DNA of 64,000 bases from Salinisphaera sp. LB1 (GCF_003177035.1 NZ_CP029488.1:2294001-2358000), one strand, 5' to 3'; positions 27,505 through 36,255 are shown, numbered from the stretch's first letter. Notes: generated by a model not told the origin, from the sequence alone. Program-made: numbers and translations.

Positions 27505-30122
27505 CGCGTGCACTGGAACGGGCGCTGGCGGCCTGGGTCGAACTGATGACACGCCACGCCGCCTGGGTCGTTCTGGCCGGCGTCGTCATCACGCTGGCCG
27601 GGGCCTGGTATTCGGTCACCCATCTGTCGATGGACACCGATAACGGCAATCTGATCAGCAGTAAAGTGCCCTGGCGCCAGACCCACATCGCGTACAACAA
27701 GGCGTTTCCGGTCTACAAGGACAACCTGGTGGTGGTGGTCGACGGCTCGACCCCGGACATCGCCGGGGCGGCGGCCGACCAGTTGACGAAGGCGCTGCGT
27801 GGCCAGCCGTCGCTGTTTGCCGATGTGTACGAGCCCGGCGGCGGCCATTTCTTCGCGAAGAACGGGTTTCTCTATCTTTCGGTGGACAAGCTCAAGTCGC
27901 TGTCGACCCGGCTGACCCGGATCCAGCCGTTTCTCGGGCGCCTGTCGGCCGATCCGACGCTGCCGACGTTCTTCGACATGCTCGACCGCGCCATGGCTCC
28001 GGATGCCCCGGTCGACATGAATCTGTCGCCGGTTTTCAGCGAGCTGGCCGCCACCTTCGATGCCAGCCGTGCCGGGCACTATAATCGGCTGTCCTGGCAG
28101 CAGCTCATCGGCGGCGACCAGCCGGGTGTTTCCAGCCAGCGCTTCATCATCGTGCGGCCCAAGCTCAACTACGGTGCCTTGCTGCCTGCGCAAAAGCCGA
28201 TGCAGGCGATCCGCGACACCGCCAAGCGGCTGCATCTGGATGCCGCTCATGGCGTGCGGATACGCGAGACCGGCGAGGTCGCGCTCTCCGATGAAGAGCT
28301 GGCCAGTGTGACGCAGGGCGCGGCCTGGGGCGCGACGCTGGCGTTCATCGCGGTGGGCGTGATTCTGTATCTGGGGTTGCGTTCGTGGGCGCTGATGGGC
28401 GCCTCGCTCATCAGCCTGATCGCCGGCCTGGTCGGCACCGCAACGTTCGCGGCACTGGCGGTCGGGCGGTTGAACCTCATTTCGATCGCCTTCGCCGTGC
28501 TCTATATCGGGCTCGGCATCGACTACGCGATTCACGTCTGCCTGCGTTACCGCGAGGCGTTGGCCGAACTCGGCGGGCGCGTGGTCAGTCGGGCCTCGGG
28601 GGTCCGGCATGCCCTGGCCGCGGCCATAGCCGACGTCGGGCTATCGCTCACGCTGTGCGCGATCACGACCGCGGGCGGGTTCTTCGCCTTCATCCCGACG
28701 GCATATTCCGGTGTCGCCGAACTCGGGTTGATCTCCGGCGTGGGGATGTTCATCAGCCTGGTCGTGAGTCTCACGTTCCTGCCGGCGGCCATCGCCTTGC
28801 TCAAACCCTGGGTCCCCAGTTCGAGTGCCACGGCCAGCCGTTGGGCGCCGTTCATCGGGCGTCGGGGCCAGCGCACGATCTGGGTCGCCTCCGCGGTGGT
28901 CGCGCTGGGCTGTGTGGTTGCGTTGCCGTTCATACGCTTCGATCCGAGTACGCTGGATCTGCAGAATCCGAACGACGAGGCGGTGCAGACCTACCGCGAT
29001 CTGCTCGCGCATAGTAAGCATTCGCCGCTGACGCTGGTGACCATGCGTCCGAAGCTGGCCCAGGCCAAGCAGCTGGCGGCTCGCATCGCCAAGCAGCCGC
29101 ATGTCTCCGGTGCGATGACGGTCGCGGATTTCGTGCCTGCGCACCAGGACGCCAAGTTGTCGATCATCGGCGATCTGGCATTGACGCTGGCGGTTTCACC
29201 GCCCGATATGACCAAGCGGGCCGGTTTTTCCGCCCGCAAACAGGCGATCGCCGATTTCGCGCAGCATCTGGCGGCGTATCGCAAGCGCGACAGCAGTTCG
29301 GATGCCGATGCCGCGCAGCGCCTGGCCAAGGCGTTGTCGGCCTGGCGCGGATGGTTTTCACAACAGAGTCCGGCGGCACAGAAGCGTATTCTGGCGACGA
29401 TGCACGATCGCGTACTCGCCGGCCTGCCGCGCCAGGTCGACCGACTGGCCGATGCCATGAACGCGTCACGCATCACCTTGCAGAACTTGCCCGAGAACCT
29501 GAAGAAACGATGGATCGGCACCGGCGGCCAGTATCGGGTGGAGGTCTCGCCCAAGGGCAATCTCAATCACGAATCGACGGTGCGGGCCTTCGTCAACAGC
29601 GTGCGCCAGGTCGCACCGCATATCACCGGGGCGCCGGTGCTCGAACTGTCGGCCGGGCATACCGTATCGCAGGCGTTCGTGCATGCGTTCATCTATGCCG
29701 GGGTGTTCATCACGCTGTTCCTGCTCGTACTGTTGCGCAGTGTGCGCGACACGCTGCGTGTGCTGGCGCCACTGGCCCTGTCGGGGCTGATCCTGGCCGC
29801 GGCGACGGTGGTGTTCGATATCCCGTTCAATTTCGCCAACGTGATCGCGTTGCCGCTGTTGCTCGGTGTGGGGGTGGACAGCGGCATTCACGTGGTCCAT
29901 CGGCTGCGCCAGCGCGAGCACCATCGGCCGTTTCTGGGCACCTCGACCGCGCGCGCCGTCATACTGTCATCCCTGACCACCATGGCCGGCTTCGGCAGTC
30001 TGGCGTTCTCGCATCATGCGGGTACTGCGAGTATGGGACAGTTGCTCACGATCGGTATGCTGGCGGTTCTGGTGACAACCCTTATTGTCGCGCCAGCGCT
30101 TTTTCGTATCCTGCGGGATTAA
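27501..30122 (+). CDS. hpnN: Hopanoid transporter HpnN (RND/MMPL superfamily)
   Basis: An 873-aa inner-membrane protein of the hopanoid-associated RND family, required in Rhodopseudomonas and Burkholderia relatives to move hopanoids to the outer membrane. It begins with one transmembrane helix and a long periplasmic loop. A helix cluster follows with L-I-S-L-I-A-G-L-V-G-T and the conserved Y-I-G-L-G-I-D-Y-A-I-H-V, then a second periplasmic loop and a second cluster with L-G-V-G-V-D-S-G-I-H-V-V-H, the repeated Asp motif of RND pumps. The GTG start overlaps the hpnG stop. Confidence 0.92.
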   Translation: MTRALERALAAWVELMTRHAAWVVLAGVVITLAGAWYSVTHLSMDTDNGNLISSKVPWRQTHIAYNKAFPVYKDNLVVVVDGSTPDIAGAAADQLTKALRGQPSLFADVYEPGGGHFFAKNGFLYLSVDKLKSLSTRLTRIQPFLGRLSADPTLPTFFDMLDRAMAPDAPVDMNLSPVFSELAATFDASRAGHYNRLSWQQLIGGDQPGVSSQRFIIVRPKLNYGALLPAQKPMQAIRDTAKRLHLDAAHGVRIRETGEVALSDEELASVTQGAAWGATLAFIAVGVILYLGLRSWALMGASLISLIAGLVGTATFAALAVGRLNLISIAFAVLYIGLGIDYAIHVCLRYREALAELGGRVVSRASGVRHALAAAIADVGLSLTLCAITTAGGFFAFIPTAYSGVAELGLISGVGMFISLVVSLTFLPAAIALLKPWVPSSSATASRWAPFIGRRGQRTIWVASAVVALGCVVALPFIRFDPSTLDLQNPNDEAVQTYRDLLAHSKHSPLTLVTMRPKLAQAKQLAARIAKQPHVSGAMTVADFVPAHQDAKLSIIGDLALTLAVSPPDMTKRAGFSARKQAIADFAQHLAAYRKRDSSSDADAAQRLAKALSAWRGWFSQQSPAAQKRILATMHDRVLAGLPRQVDRLADAMNASRITLQNLPENLKKRWIGTGGQYRVEVSPKGNLNHESTVRAFVNSVRQVAPHITGAPVLELSAGHTVSQAFVHAFIYAGVFITLFLLVLLRSVRDTLRVLAPLALSGLILAAATVVFDIPFNFANVIALPLLLGVGVDSGIHVVHRLRQREHHRPFLGTSTARAVILSSLTTMAGFGSLAFSHHAGTASMGQLLTIGMLAVLVTTLIVAPALFRILRD

Positions 30123-30154
30123 GGCTTAGGGCCTAGGGCCTAGGGCCGGGGGCC
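30123..30154. repeat. 7-bp tandem repeat, (GGCCTAG)n
   Basis: Immediately after the hpnN stop, units GGCTTAG, GGCCTAG, GGCCTAG, GGCCGGG and a partial GGCC follow head to tail. Copy number may vary by slippage. The rest of the 342-base hpnN–hpnA interval holds a candidate promoter and a doubtful 95-codon frame. Confidence 0.7.
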
Positions 30155-30345
30155 GAGGAGGGAATCCACCAGCATGTCGGAACCGAACGATTCGGCAAGC
30201 GAGAATCAGGGCGTGCGGTCGCATGCGCTGAATGCGCGCCGGGCCTGGCCTGGGGCGCCCGCGCGCATGGTGTGGGCGGATGTTGGCGCGCTTGCGCGAT
30301 CGGGTATCGTCGAGCATGCCGGCGCCGAACCGGCCTGTGACGCGG

Positions 30346-30373
30346 TTCACTCGGCGCTTTTGTTAGATATAAA
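30346..30373 (+). promoter_or_regulatory. Candidate promoter for hpnA
   Basis: TTCACT (30346–30351), 16 bases, then TATAAA (30368–30373) in a local AT-rich stretch, about 90 bases before the hpnA ATG. The -10 matches consensus at five of six positions and the -35 at four of six. It would make hpnA, the DUF2147 gene and perhaps the decarboxylase gene independent of the upstream hpn genes. Confidence 0.4.
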
Positions 30374-30464
30374 GGTCGTGCTCTATTTGTTGTTGCCCGG
30401 GGGCGCGATCCGGCCGGGTTGGTATTTCCGCGTGCCGAGCGCGCGGCCGAAGGAGGGTTAGGCC

Positions 30465-31466
30465 ATGCGCGCCCTGGTAACCGGAGCTACGGGATTCGTC
30501 GGCAGTGCGGTCGCACGCGCTGCGCTGCGCGAGGGTTGGACCGTGCGCGCCACGCGCCGTGCGACCAGCGATCTGAGCGCGCTGGAAGGGCTCGACCTGG
30601 AATATGCCGAGGTCGATCTGTCGGATACGGCGGCCCTGGCCGAGGCCATGCGCGACTGCGACGCGGTGTTTCACGTCGCCGCGGACTATCGCCTGTGGGC
30701 CGCCAATCCGGACGAGCTCTACGAAAACAATGTCGAGGGGACCCGCCGGATCTGCGAGGCGGTGCGTATGGCCGGCGTGGCGCGCGTGGTTTATACCTCG
30801 AGCGTGGCGACACTCGGCATCCCCGGCGACGGCACGCCGGGCGATGAAGACACGCCGGTGGGCTTGCAGGACATGATCGGGCACTACAAGCGGTCCAAGT
30901 ACCTGGCCGAGGAAGTCGCCCGTGAATACGCCGCCGATGGGCTGGATATCGTGATCGTGAATCCGTCGGCACCGATCGGCCCGCGCGATCACAAACCCAC
31001 GCCGACCGGGCAGATGGTGCTTGAGGCCGCGGCCGGCCGTATGCCGGCGTTCGTGGACACCGGCCTGAACGTAGCCCACGTCGATGACGTGGCGCGCGGA
31101 CATTTACTGGCGCATGCCCATGGCCGGACCGGCCGGCGCTATGTGCTGGGGGGTACCGACATGACGCTGGCGGCGATTCTGGCGTTGGTGGCCGAGATCG
31201 TGGATCGCCCGCCGCCGCGCGTGAAGCTGCCACACAATCTGCTGTTGCCCGTGGCCCACGTCGCCGAAGCACTCGCCCGCATCACCGGCCGGCCGCCGAA
31301 GGTGACGGTTGACGGTGTCAAGCTGGCCAAGAAGCGCATGTTCTTTTCCCATGCGCGCGCCACTGCGGAACTCGGCTATCGTGCACGGCCGGCGCGCGAC
31401 GCGTTGGCCGATGCCGTGGCCTGGTATTACGCGCATCGCTACCTGCCGCTCGGGAAACGGCCGTGA
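30465..31466 (+). CDS. hpnA: Hopanoid-associated sugar epimerase HpnA
   Basis: A 333-aa NAD(P)-dependent extended short-chain dehydrogenase/epimerase. It has the Rossmann motif V-T-G-A-T-G-F-V-G-S-A-V at residues 5–16, F-H-V-A-A-D-Y-R-L-W (typical of the HpnA group), Y-T-S-S-V-A-T-L-G-I, and the Y-x-x-x-K catalytic pair in H-Y-K-R-S-K-Y-L-A-E-E. HpnA is found in hopanoid loci and is thought to act on the sugar or head-group side of extended hopanoids; its substrate is not settled. A strong ribosome-binding site (AAGGAGGG) lies about 8 bases before the ATG. Its stop overlaps the next gene's GTG. Confidence 0.9.
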   Translation: MRALVTGATGFVGSAVARAALREGWTVRATRRATSDLSALEGLDLEYAEVDLSDTAALAEAMRDCDAVFHVAADYRLWAANPDELYENNVEGTRRICEAVRMAGVARVVYTSSVATLGIPGDGTPGDEDTPVGLQDMIGHYKRSKYLAEEVAREYAADGLDIVIVNPSAPIGPRDHKPTPTGQMVLEAAAGRMPAFVDTGLNVAHVDDVARGHLLAHAHGRTGRRYVLGGTDMTLAAILALVAEIVDRPPPRVKLPHNLLLPVAHVAEALARITGRPPKVTVDGVKLAKKRMFFSHARATAELGYRARPARDALADAVAWYYAHRYLPLGKRP

Positions 31467-31960
31467 TTCGTCGGTTCGCGCTGGCTACGGCGCTGGTGGT
31501 GGCGTCGATGACGGCGCTGGCCGACGCGCCGCCGCCGGCGGCTATTGTGGGGTTCTGGCGTACCGCGAAGGGCGGGGCGGTGATCCATCTCGTCGAGGAA
31601 CATGGCAGTTTCGTGGCGCGCCTCGTCTGGCTTGAAAGTGATCGCTATCCTGCCGACGCCCCCCGGGGTATGGCTGGACAACCTCTTCTGGACCGCCACA
31701 ATCCGGATGCGTCGAAACGCGATCGGCCGCTGATCGGGCTGCGCCTGATCAAGGGCCTGGATTATCGGGTGCGGGATAACGATCGAGCGCGCTGGGAGAA
31801 CGGACAGGTCTACGATCCCGGTCGGGGCAAGTGGTTCGACTGCTATCTCTGGCTCGCCGACCACCGCCATCTGAAGCTGCACGGCTACGTCGGAATCCCG
31901 GCCCTGGGTCGGACCACCACCTGGACCCGCGTGCCCGATCCCCGCGTCGCCGCGGATTGA
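31463..31960 (+). CDS. Secreted DUF2147 family protein
   Basis: A 165-aa exported protein with an N-terminal signal peptide (F-A-L-A-T-A-L-V-V-A-S-M-T-A-L-A, cleavage near residue 21). The mature part has the DUF2147 pattern: I-V-G-F-W-R-T, L-V-W-L-E-S, P-L-I-G-L-R-L-I-K-G-L, W-E-N-G-Q-V-Y-D-P-G-R-G-K, and K-L-H-G-Y-V-G-I-P-A-L-G-R-T-T-T-W-T-R. The fold is lipocalin-like or β-barrel-like in related proteins as I recall, and function is unknown. The GTG start overlaps the hpnA stop by four bases, so it is translated with a hopanoid enzyme; a periplasmic role with hopanoids is a reasonable guess. Confidence 0.8.
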   Translation: MIRRFALATALVVASMTALADAPPPAAIVGFWRTAKGGAVIHLVEEHGSFVARLVWLESDRYPADAPRGMAGQPLLDRHNPDASKRDRPLIGLRLIKGLDYRVRDNDRARWENGQVYDPGRGKWFDCYLWLADHRHLKLHGYVGIPALGRTTTWTRVPDPRVAAD

Positions 31961-32254
31961 GGCGCCCTCCACCGCGCCGGGCGTGATTTCACCCGCCCCC
32001 GGGGTCGGCGGCCTCGCCGCGAGTGCAGGCGACAAATCCCCGATATCCCGCATGATCCGGCCGGATGCCGCGCGCCCGCCGGCCGCGGCTGTGCGGGCCG
32101 GCCGTGACGTCGCCCCGTGCCGGCGGCGACAATGGGCCGGCGGGCACGCCGAACGGCCGCCGCATGGGTGTGATGCACGCGCCGGTCATTGGTGCGCGGT
32201 CGACGATCCCGGCGCGTTGCGTGCCGCATCCGAATTTGCTGAAGGAACCTCGAC

Positions 32255-33409
32255 ATGACGCTCCAGGCCAATGACTTCATCGACCGCGCTGCCGAATACG
32301 GCTACGACTTCTATGCCGGCGTACCGTGTTCGTTTCTTACGCCGCTCATCAATACGGTGATCGACAACGACCGGCTGACCTATGTGTCGGCGGCCAACGA
32401 GGGCGATGCCGTGGCCCTGGCGGCCGGCCGGGCGCTGGCCGGCAAGCGCGCCGTGGCCATGATGCAGAACTCGGGGCTCGGCAACGCGGTCTCGCCGCTC
32501 ACCTCGCTGACCTGGGTGTTCCGCCTGCCGATTCTGCTGATCGTGACCTGGCGCGGCGCGCCCGGAGTGGCCGATGCGCCGCAGCACGAGCTGATGGGGC
32601 GGATCACGACCGACCTGCTCGATAGCATGGAGCTGCCCTGGGCGTTGTTCCCGGACGATGCCGGCGCCGTGCCCGAAACGCTGGCGCGCGCCGAGGCGCA
32701 CATGAACGAGACCGGTCGGCCGTACGTACTGGTCATGAACGAGGACAAGGTCGCCCCGGCCGAACTGGCCAGCCAGGATTCGCCGACGCAGAGTCGCGGC
32801 GCGATCACCTTCCGGCCCGCGCCGCCGAAGACGCCGAGCGTCTCCCGGCGCGATGCACTGGCCCATCTGGTCGATCGGACGGATCCGGCGCGCAGCGTGA
32901 TCATTGCCGCCACCGGCTTTACCGGCCGCGAACTGTATGCGATCGCCGATCGCCCCAATCATTTTTACATGGTCGGTTCCATGGGCTGTGCGCCGCTGCT
33001 CGGGCTAGGGCTTGCCATGGCACGGCCCGATCTCGACGTGATCGTGGTCGACGGCGATGGTTCGGCGTTGATGCGTCTGGGCGCCATGGCGACCCTGGCG
33101 GCCTACGGGCCTACCAACCTGCATCATCTGCTGCTCGATAATGGCATGCACGAGTCCACCGGCGGCCAGGCGACGGTGTCGTCCGGGCTGTCGTTCGCGG
33201 CTATCGCCGCCGCAGCCGGCTACCGCACGACTTACGAGGGCCACGAGCGAACCGTGATCGATCAGATGCTGGCCGGCAGCTCGCAGGGCCCGGCGTTTTC
33301 GCATCTGCACATCGCGCCGGGCATCGACAAGGCCGGCTTGCCGCGGCCCTCGGCCGCGCCGATGGAGGTCAAGGCGCGGCTGATGGCGCATATCGGCGTC
33401 GGCTCGTAA
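32255..33409 (+). CDS. Phosphonopyruvate decarboxylase-like thiamine diphosphate enzyme
   Basis: A 384-aa ThDP enzyme of the phosphonopyruvate/sulfopyruvate decarboxylase family. The N-terminal pyrimidine-binding part has F-Y-A-G-V-P-C-S-F-L-T-P-L-I-N, A-A-N-E-G-D-A-V-A-L-A-A-G (catalytic Glu) and M-M-Q-N-S-G-L-G-N. The C-terminal diphosphate-binding part has V-V-D-G-D-G-S-A-L-M-R-L-G and L-L-D-N-G-M-H-E-S-T-G-G-Q, the G-D-G…N motif. The family makes phosphonoacetaldehyde or sulfoacetaldehyde. No PEP mutase or aminoethylphosphonate transaminase is seen in this window. GAAGGAAC precedes the ATG. It sits 294 bases after the DUF2147 gene, a stretch where I see no gene. Confidence 0.82.
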   Translation: MTLQANDFIDRAAEYGYDFYAGVPCSFLTPLINTVIDNDRLTYVSAANEGDAVALAAGRALAGKRAVAMMQNSGLGNAVSPLTSLTWVFRLPILLIVTWRGAPGVADAPQHELMGRITTDLLDSMELPWALFPDDAGAVPETLARAEAHMNETGRPYVLVMNEDKVAPAELASQDSPTQSRGAITFRPAPPKTPSVSRRDALAHLVDRTDPARSVIIAATGFTGRELYAIADRPNHFYMVGSMGCAPLLGLGLAMARPDLDVIVVDGDGSALMRLGAMATLAAYGPTNLHHLLLDNGMHESTGGQATVSSGLSFAAIAAAAGYRTTYEGHERTVIDQMLAGSSQGPAFSHLHIAPGIDKAGLPRPSAAPMEVKARLMAHIGVGS

Positions 33410-33540
33410 GCAGTATGCCGTGACCGCAAGAGACGCTGTTCGGCCGCCGGCGCGGCCGAACAGGGGCGCGGTACGCCGTTCATGCCGGCCAGTCCTGCGT
33501 CTGATGTCCGGGCTGCCGCGCAGACTGAACAAGCGGATCC

Positions 33541-33569
33541 AGCCCCGCGGGGGCGCCGCCCGCGGGGCT
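33541..33569 (+). terminator. Strong GC hairpin after the decarboxylase gene
   Basis: An 11-bp perfect stem (AGCCCCGCGGG paired with CCCGCGGGGCT) closes a 7-base loop, 132 bases after the decarboxylase stop. There is no T-run after it, so it may be a weak or Rho-assisted terminator or an mRNA 3'-end stabiliser rather than a classic intrinsic terminator. Confidence 0.45.
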
Positions 33570-33805
33570 CGTTCAGGCGGAGCCGGATGCCGGAGCGTTC
33601 TACTTTCGTATCGGTTACCGGACGGTTTGCCCTATGATGTGCGGCATGGTTACTTCAAAAATGCAGGGTTTGTGAGCAACACGGGCGTGGTGGCCTGACC
33701 GGCGAGACTTCCGTATTTCCACCCTGGGGAATCTCGATAGTCGCGATCTGGATGACCTGATTGCGAGAATTGCCGGGATCACCGCATGCTGATATGCCAC
33801 AATAG

Positions 33806-33833
33806 TTCTTAACGAAACATACATATGTACAAT
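33806..33833 (+). promoter_or_regulatory. Candidate hpnH promoter
   Basis: TTCTTA (33806–33811), 16 bases, TACAAT (33828–33833), 90 bases before the hpnH ATG, in an AT-rich stretch that includes the palindrome TACATATGTA. The -10 is good and the -35 is weak. Confidence 0.35.
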
Positions 33834-33922
33834 GCAGTGGTGCCTGCGGCATCGCCGCATTACATCTGCTGCGCTCGGAGCGGCTCGCAAGCCGAACGCC
33901 GAGCCCAAAAGAAGAGGTCGAA

Positions 33923-35065
33923 ATGGCAGTACCGTTGATTCAACAGTACAAGGTCGCGCGCTACATCATGGGGCAGAAGATCGCCCGACGTGAACGCTAC
34001 CCGCTGGTGCTGATGCTGGAGCCCCTGTTCCAGTGCAACCTCGCTTGCGCCGGCTGCGGCAAGATCGACCACCCGAAGGATATCCTCAAGCAGCGCATGA
34101 GCGTCGAGGATGCCTTGAACGCGGTCGACGAATGCGGCGCGCCCATGGTTTCGATCCCGGGCGGTGAGCCGTTGATCCACAAGGATATGCCCGAGATCAT
34201 CAAGGGCATCGTGGCGCGCAAGAAATTCGTCTATCTGTGCACCAACGCGCTCCTGATGAAGAAGAAGATGGACGACTACGATCCGTCGCCCTACTTCACC
34301 TGGTCGGTGCATCTGGATGGTCTCAAGGCGCGCCACGACGAGTCCGTGTGCCAGGAAGGCGTGTTCGAAAAGGCCGTGGAGGCCATCGAAATGGCGCGGG
34401 ATCGCGGTTTCCGCGTCACGATCAACTGCACGCTGTTCGACGGTGAAGTGCCGGAAGAGGTCGCCGACTTCTTCGACTATGTCACCGATCTCGGCGTGGA
34501 AGGCATTACCGTCTCGCCGGGCTATTCCTACGAGCACGCGCCGCGTCAGGACGTGTTCCTCGGCCGCTCCAAGGCCAAGAACCTGTTCCGCGAGATCTTC
34601 CGCCACGGCCGTGAACGCGGCGCCGACTGGAAACTCAACCATTCGTCGTTGTACCTGGACTTCCTGGCCGGCAACGAGACCTATCAGTGCACGCCCTGGT
34701 CGAACGTAACCTACAACATCTTCGGTTGGCAGAAACCCTGTTACCTGCTGGTCGACGAAGGTTACGAGAAGACCTTCAAGGACCTGATGGAAAACACCGA
34801 ATGGGAGAATTACGGGGTCGGCCGCAATCCCAAGTGCGACAACTGCATGGCGCACTGCGGCTATGAAGGCACGGCGGTCGAGGACACGTTCGCGCATCCG
34901 CTGAAGGCGTTCAAGAGCATGGCCCGCGGTCCGCGCCTGTCGGGCGACTTCGCCGAGGAGCTACCGATTCTGTATGGCGACCGCGCGCAGGCCACGGCGA
35001 CCAAGATCCCGATCTCGCAGATCGGCCGCCGCGAGTCGACGCCGAAGGAAAAGGAACTCGGCTAG
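33923..35065 (+). CDS. hpnH: Adenosyl-hopene transferase HpnH (radical SAM)
   Basis: A 380-aa radical SAM enzyme that attaches the 5'-deoxyadenosyl group to diploptene, the first side-chain step of extended hopanoids. It has the cluster motif C-N-L-A-C-A-G-C (C-x3-C-x2-C) at about residues 37–44, I-P-G-G-E-P-L, W-S-V-H-L-D-G, and a C-terminal C-D-N-C-M-A-H-C-G-Y-E-G that may be a second metal or structural site. The N-terminal V-P-L-I-Q-Q-Y-K-V-A-R-Y-I is highly typical of HpnH. AAGAGG lies 8–9 bases before the ATG. An intrinsic terminator follows, so hpnH may be a single-gene transcript. Confidence 0.94.
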   Translation: MAVPLIQQYKVARYIMGQKIARRERYPLVLMLEPLFQCNLACAGCGKIDHPKDILKQRMSVEDALNAVDECGAPMVSIPGGEPLIHKDMPEIIKGIVARKKFVYLCTNALLMKKKMDDYDPSPYFTWSVHLDGLKARHDESVCQEGVFEKAVEAIEMARDRGFRVTINCTLFDGEVPEEVADFFDYVTDLGVEGITVSPGYSYEHAPRQDVFLGRSKAKNLFREIFRHGRERGADWKLNHSSLYLDFLAGNETYQCTPWSNVTYNIFGWQKPCYLLVDEGYEKTFKDLMENTEWENYGVGRNPKCDNCMAHCGYEGTAVEDTFAHPLKAFKSMARGPRLSGDFAEELPILYGDRAQATATKIPISQIGRRESTPKEKELG

Positions 35066-35089
35066 CGCCGGGCCCGCCTTCGCCTTTGC

Positions 35090-35121
35090 AAGGTCGTCGG
35101 TTGCGCCGACGGCCTTTTTTT
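35090..35121 (+). terminator. Intrinsic terminator after hpnH
   Basis: The stem AAGGTCGTCGG pairs with CCGACGGCCTT (one G·T pair) around a TTGCG loop and runs into eight T residues. It lies between the hpnH stop and the hpnB start, so hpnB needs read-through or its own promoter. Confidence 0.85.
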
Positions 35122-35133
35122 GTATCCGACGTT

Positions 35134-36255
35134 ATGCTGCTGACCCTTCTTGCCCTGATTTCCCTGATCGTCTGGCTCGGCCTGCTGGCCCAGCCCTGGC
35201 TGCCCTGGTTGCTGCGCGAGCGCTTCGCGGCGCGGGCAAGCGACGCCGATACGGCCGATCTGTCGGACGTGACGGTGCTGATCCCGGCGCGCGACGAAGC
35301 CGAATCGCTGGAACGAACGTTGGCGGCGCTCGCCCGTCAGGGCGCCGGACTTTCGGTGATCGTGGTCGATGACAATTCCAGCGACGGCACGGCCGAGATC
35401 GCACGGGCCGCGGCGATTGAGCGGCTGACCGTCATCCAGGGGCGAGCGTTGCCCGATGGCTGGACCGGCAAACTCTGGGCGCTGGAGCAGGCGCGCCAGC
35501 AGGTGAGCACGCCGCGTGTCGTATTACTGGATGCTGATATCTGGATTGCGCCGGGCACGATCGCCGGGCTCAAGGCGAAGGCGATCGCCGAGGATCGCCA
35601 GATGGTGTCGTTGATGGCGCATCTGCGCATGACCCGCATCGTCGAGCGGTTGCTGATCCCGGCGTTCATTTACTTCTTCAAGCTATTGTATCCGTTCGCG
35701 CTTTCCAATCGCGGCTCGCGTCATGTGGCGGCAGCCGCCGGTGGCTGCGTATTGATCGACGCCGCGGTACTGGAGCGCATCGGTGGCTTCGGTGCGCTGG
35801 CCGATGCCGTGATCGACGACTGTACGCTGGCCCGTTGTGTGCGTCGCGCCGGTGGACGCACATGGGTCGGGGTCACCCATGCCGCCACGAGTCTGCGCGG
35901 CTACGACGACTTCGCGGGCATTCATGCGATGGTGGCGCGTTCGGCCTATAGCCAATTGCGCTATTCGCCTTGGCTTCTGGCCGGCTGCACGCTGGCCATG
36001 GCGTTGATGTTCTGGGCCCCGCCCGTTGCGCTCGTTTTCGGTGATGCGAGCGCACGCGGGCTGGCGATCGCGGCCTGGTTCGCGATGGCAGTGAGCTATC
36101 TCCCGACGCTGATCTATTACCGCTTGTCTTGGCTTTGGGCATTCGCCATGCCGTTGATCGGCACCATTTATCTGGCGATGACCTGGTCATCGGCGCTGCG
36201 CTACTGGCAAGGCGTGCGCACCGCCTGGCGCGGTCGTGCCTATCATCGCTCGTGA
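35134..36255 (+). CDS. hpnB: Hopanoid-associated glycosyltransferase HpnB
   Basis: A 373-aa membrane-bound family 2 glycosyltransferase. An N-terminal transmembrane helix (L-L-A-L-I-S-L-I-V-W-L-G-L-L) is followed by the GT-A domain with V-L-I-P-A-R-D-E-A, V-I-V-V-D-D-N-S-S-D-G-T and L-L-D-A-D-I-W (D-x-D), and ends with several transmembrane helices (about 280–350). HpnB occurs in many hopanoid clusters and is presumed to modify the hopanoid head group; acceptor and sugar are unproven. ATG 35134 is used because the only upstream in-frame start lies within the hpnH terminator. Confidence 0.88.
   Translation: MLLTLLALISLIVWLGLLAQPWLPWLLRERFAARASDADTADLSDVTVLIPARDEAESLERTLAALARQGAGLSVIVVDDNSSDGTAEIARAAAIERLTVIQGRALPDGWTGKLWALEQARQQVSTPRVVLLDADIWIAPGTIAGLKAKAIAEDRQMVSLMAHLRMTRIVERLLIPAFIYFFKLLYPFALSNRGSRHVAAAAGGCVLIDAAVLERIGGFGALADAVIDDCTLARCVRRAGGRTWVGVTHAATSLRGYDDFAGIHAMVARSAYSQLRYSPWLLAGCTLAMALMFWAPPVALVFGDASARGLAIAAWFAMAVSYLPTLIYYRLSWLWAFAMPLIGTIYLAMTWSSALRYWQGVRTAWRGRAYHRS

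Larger units (their letters stand above)
33410..33922. other. 513-base gap before hpnH: hairpin plus promoter-like sequence
   Basis: No coding sequence is convincing here. The left half is GC-rich and contains a strong hairpin (33541–33569). From about 33600 the composition becomes AT-richer and the sequence carries promoter-like elements ahead of hpnH, including the palindrome TACATATGTA at 33820–33829. Confidence 0.5.

Noticed and set aside
25078-27552. 824-codon minus-strand open frame opposite the synthase–cyclase fusion and hpnG
   Set aside because: It runs antisense across two well-supported genes and an intergenic gap, with no recognisable domain. It is a GC-bias shadow.
30174-30461. 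95-codon open frame between hpnN and hpnA, with GAGGAGGG about 11 bases before its ATG
   Set aside because: The product looks like no family I know, its composition is atypical, and the frame contains the likely hpnA promoter. Translation cannot be excluded, but support is too weak to list it as a gene.
33541-33569. Classic Rho-independent terminator after the decarboxylase gene
   Set aside because: The stem is strong, but no T-run follows. It is listed only as a hairpin of uncertain role.
35086-35133. Earlier start for hpnB at 35086
   Set aside because: That start lies within the hpnH terminator stem, and the added residues (Arg-rich) are unlike HpnB N-termini. ATG 35134 begins directly with the membrane helix.
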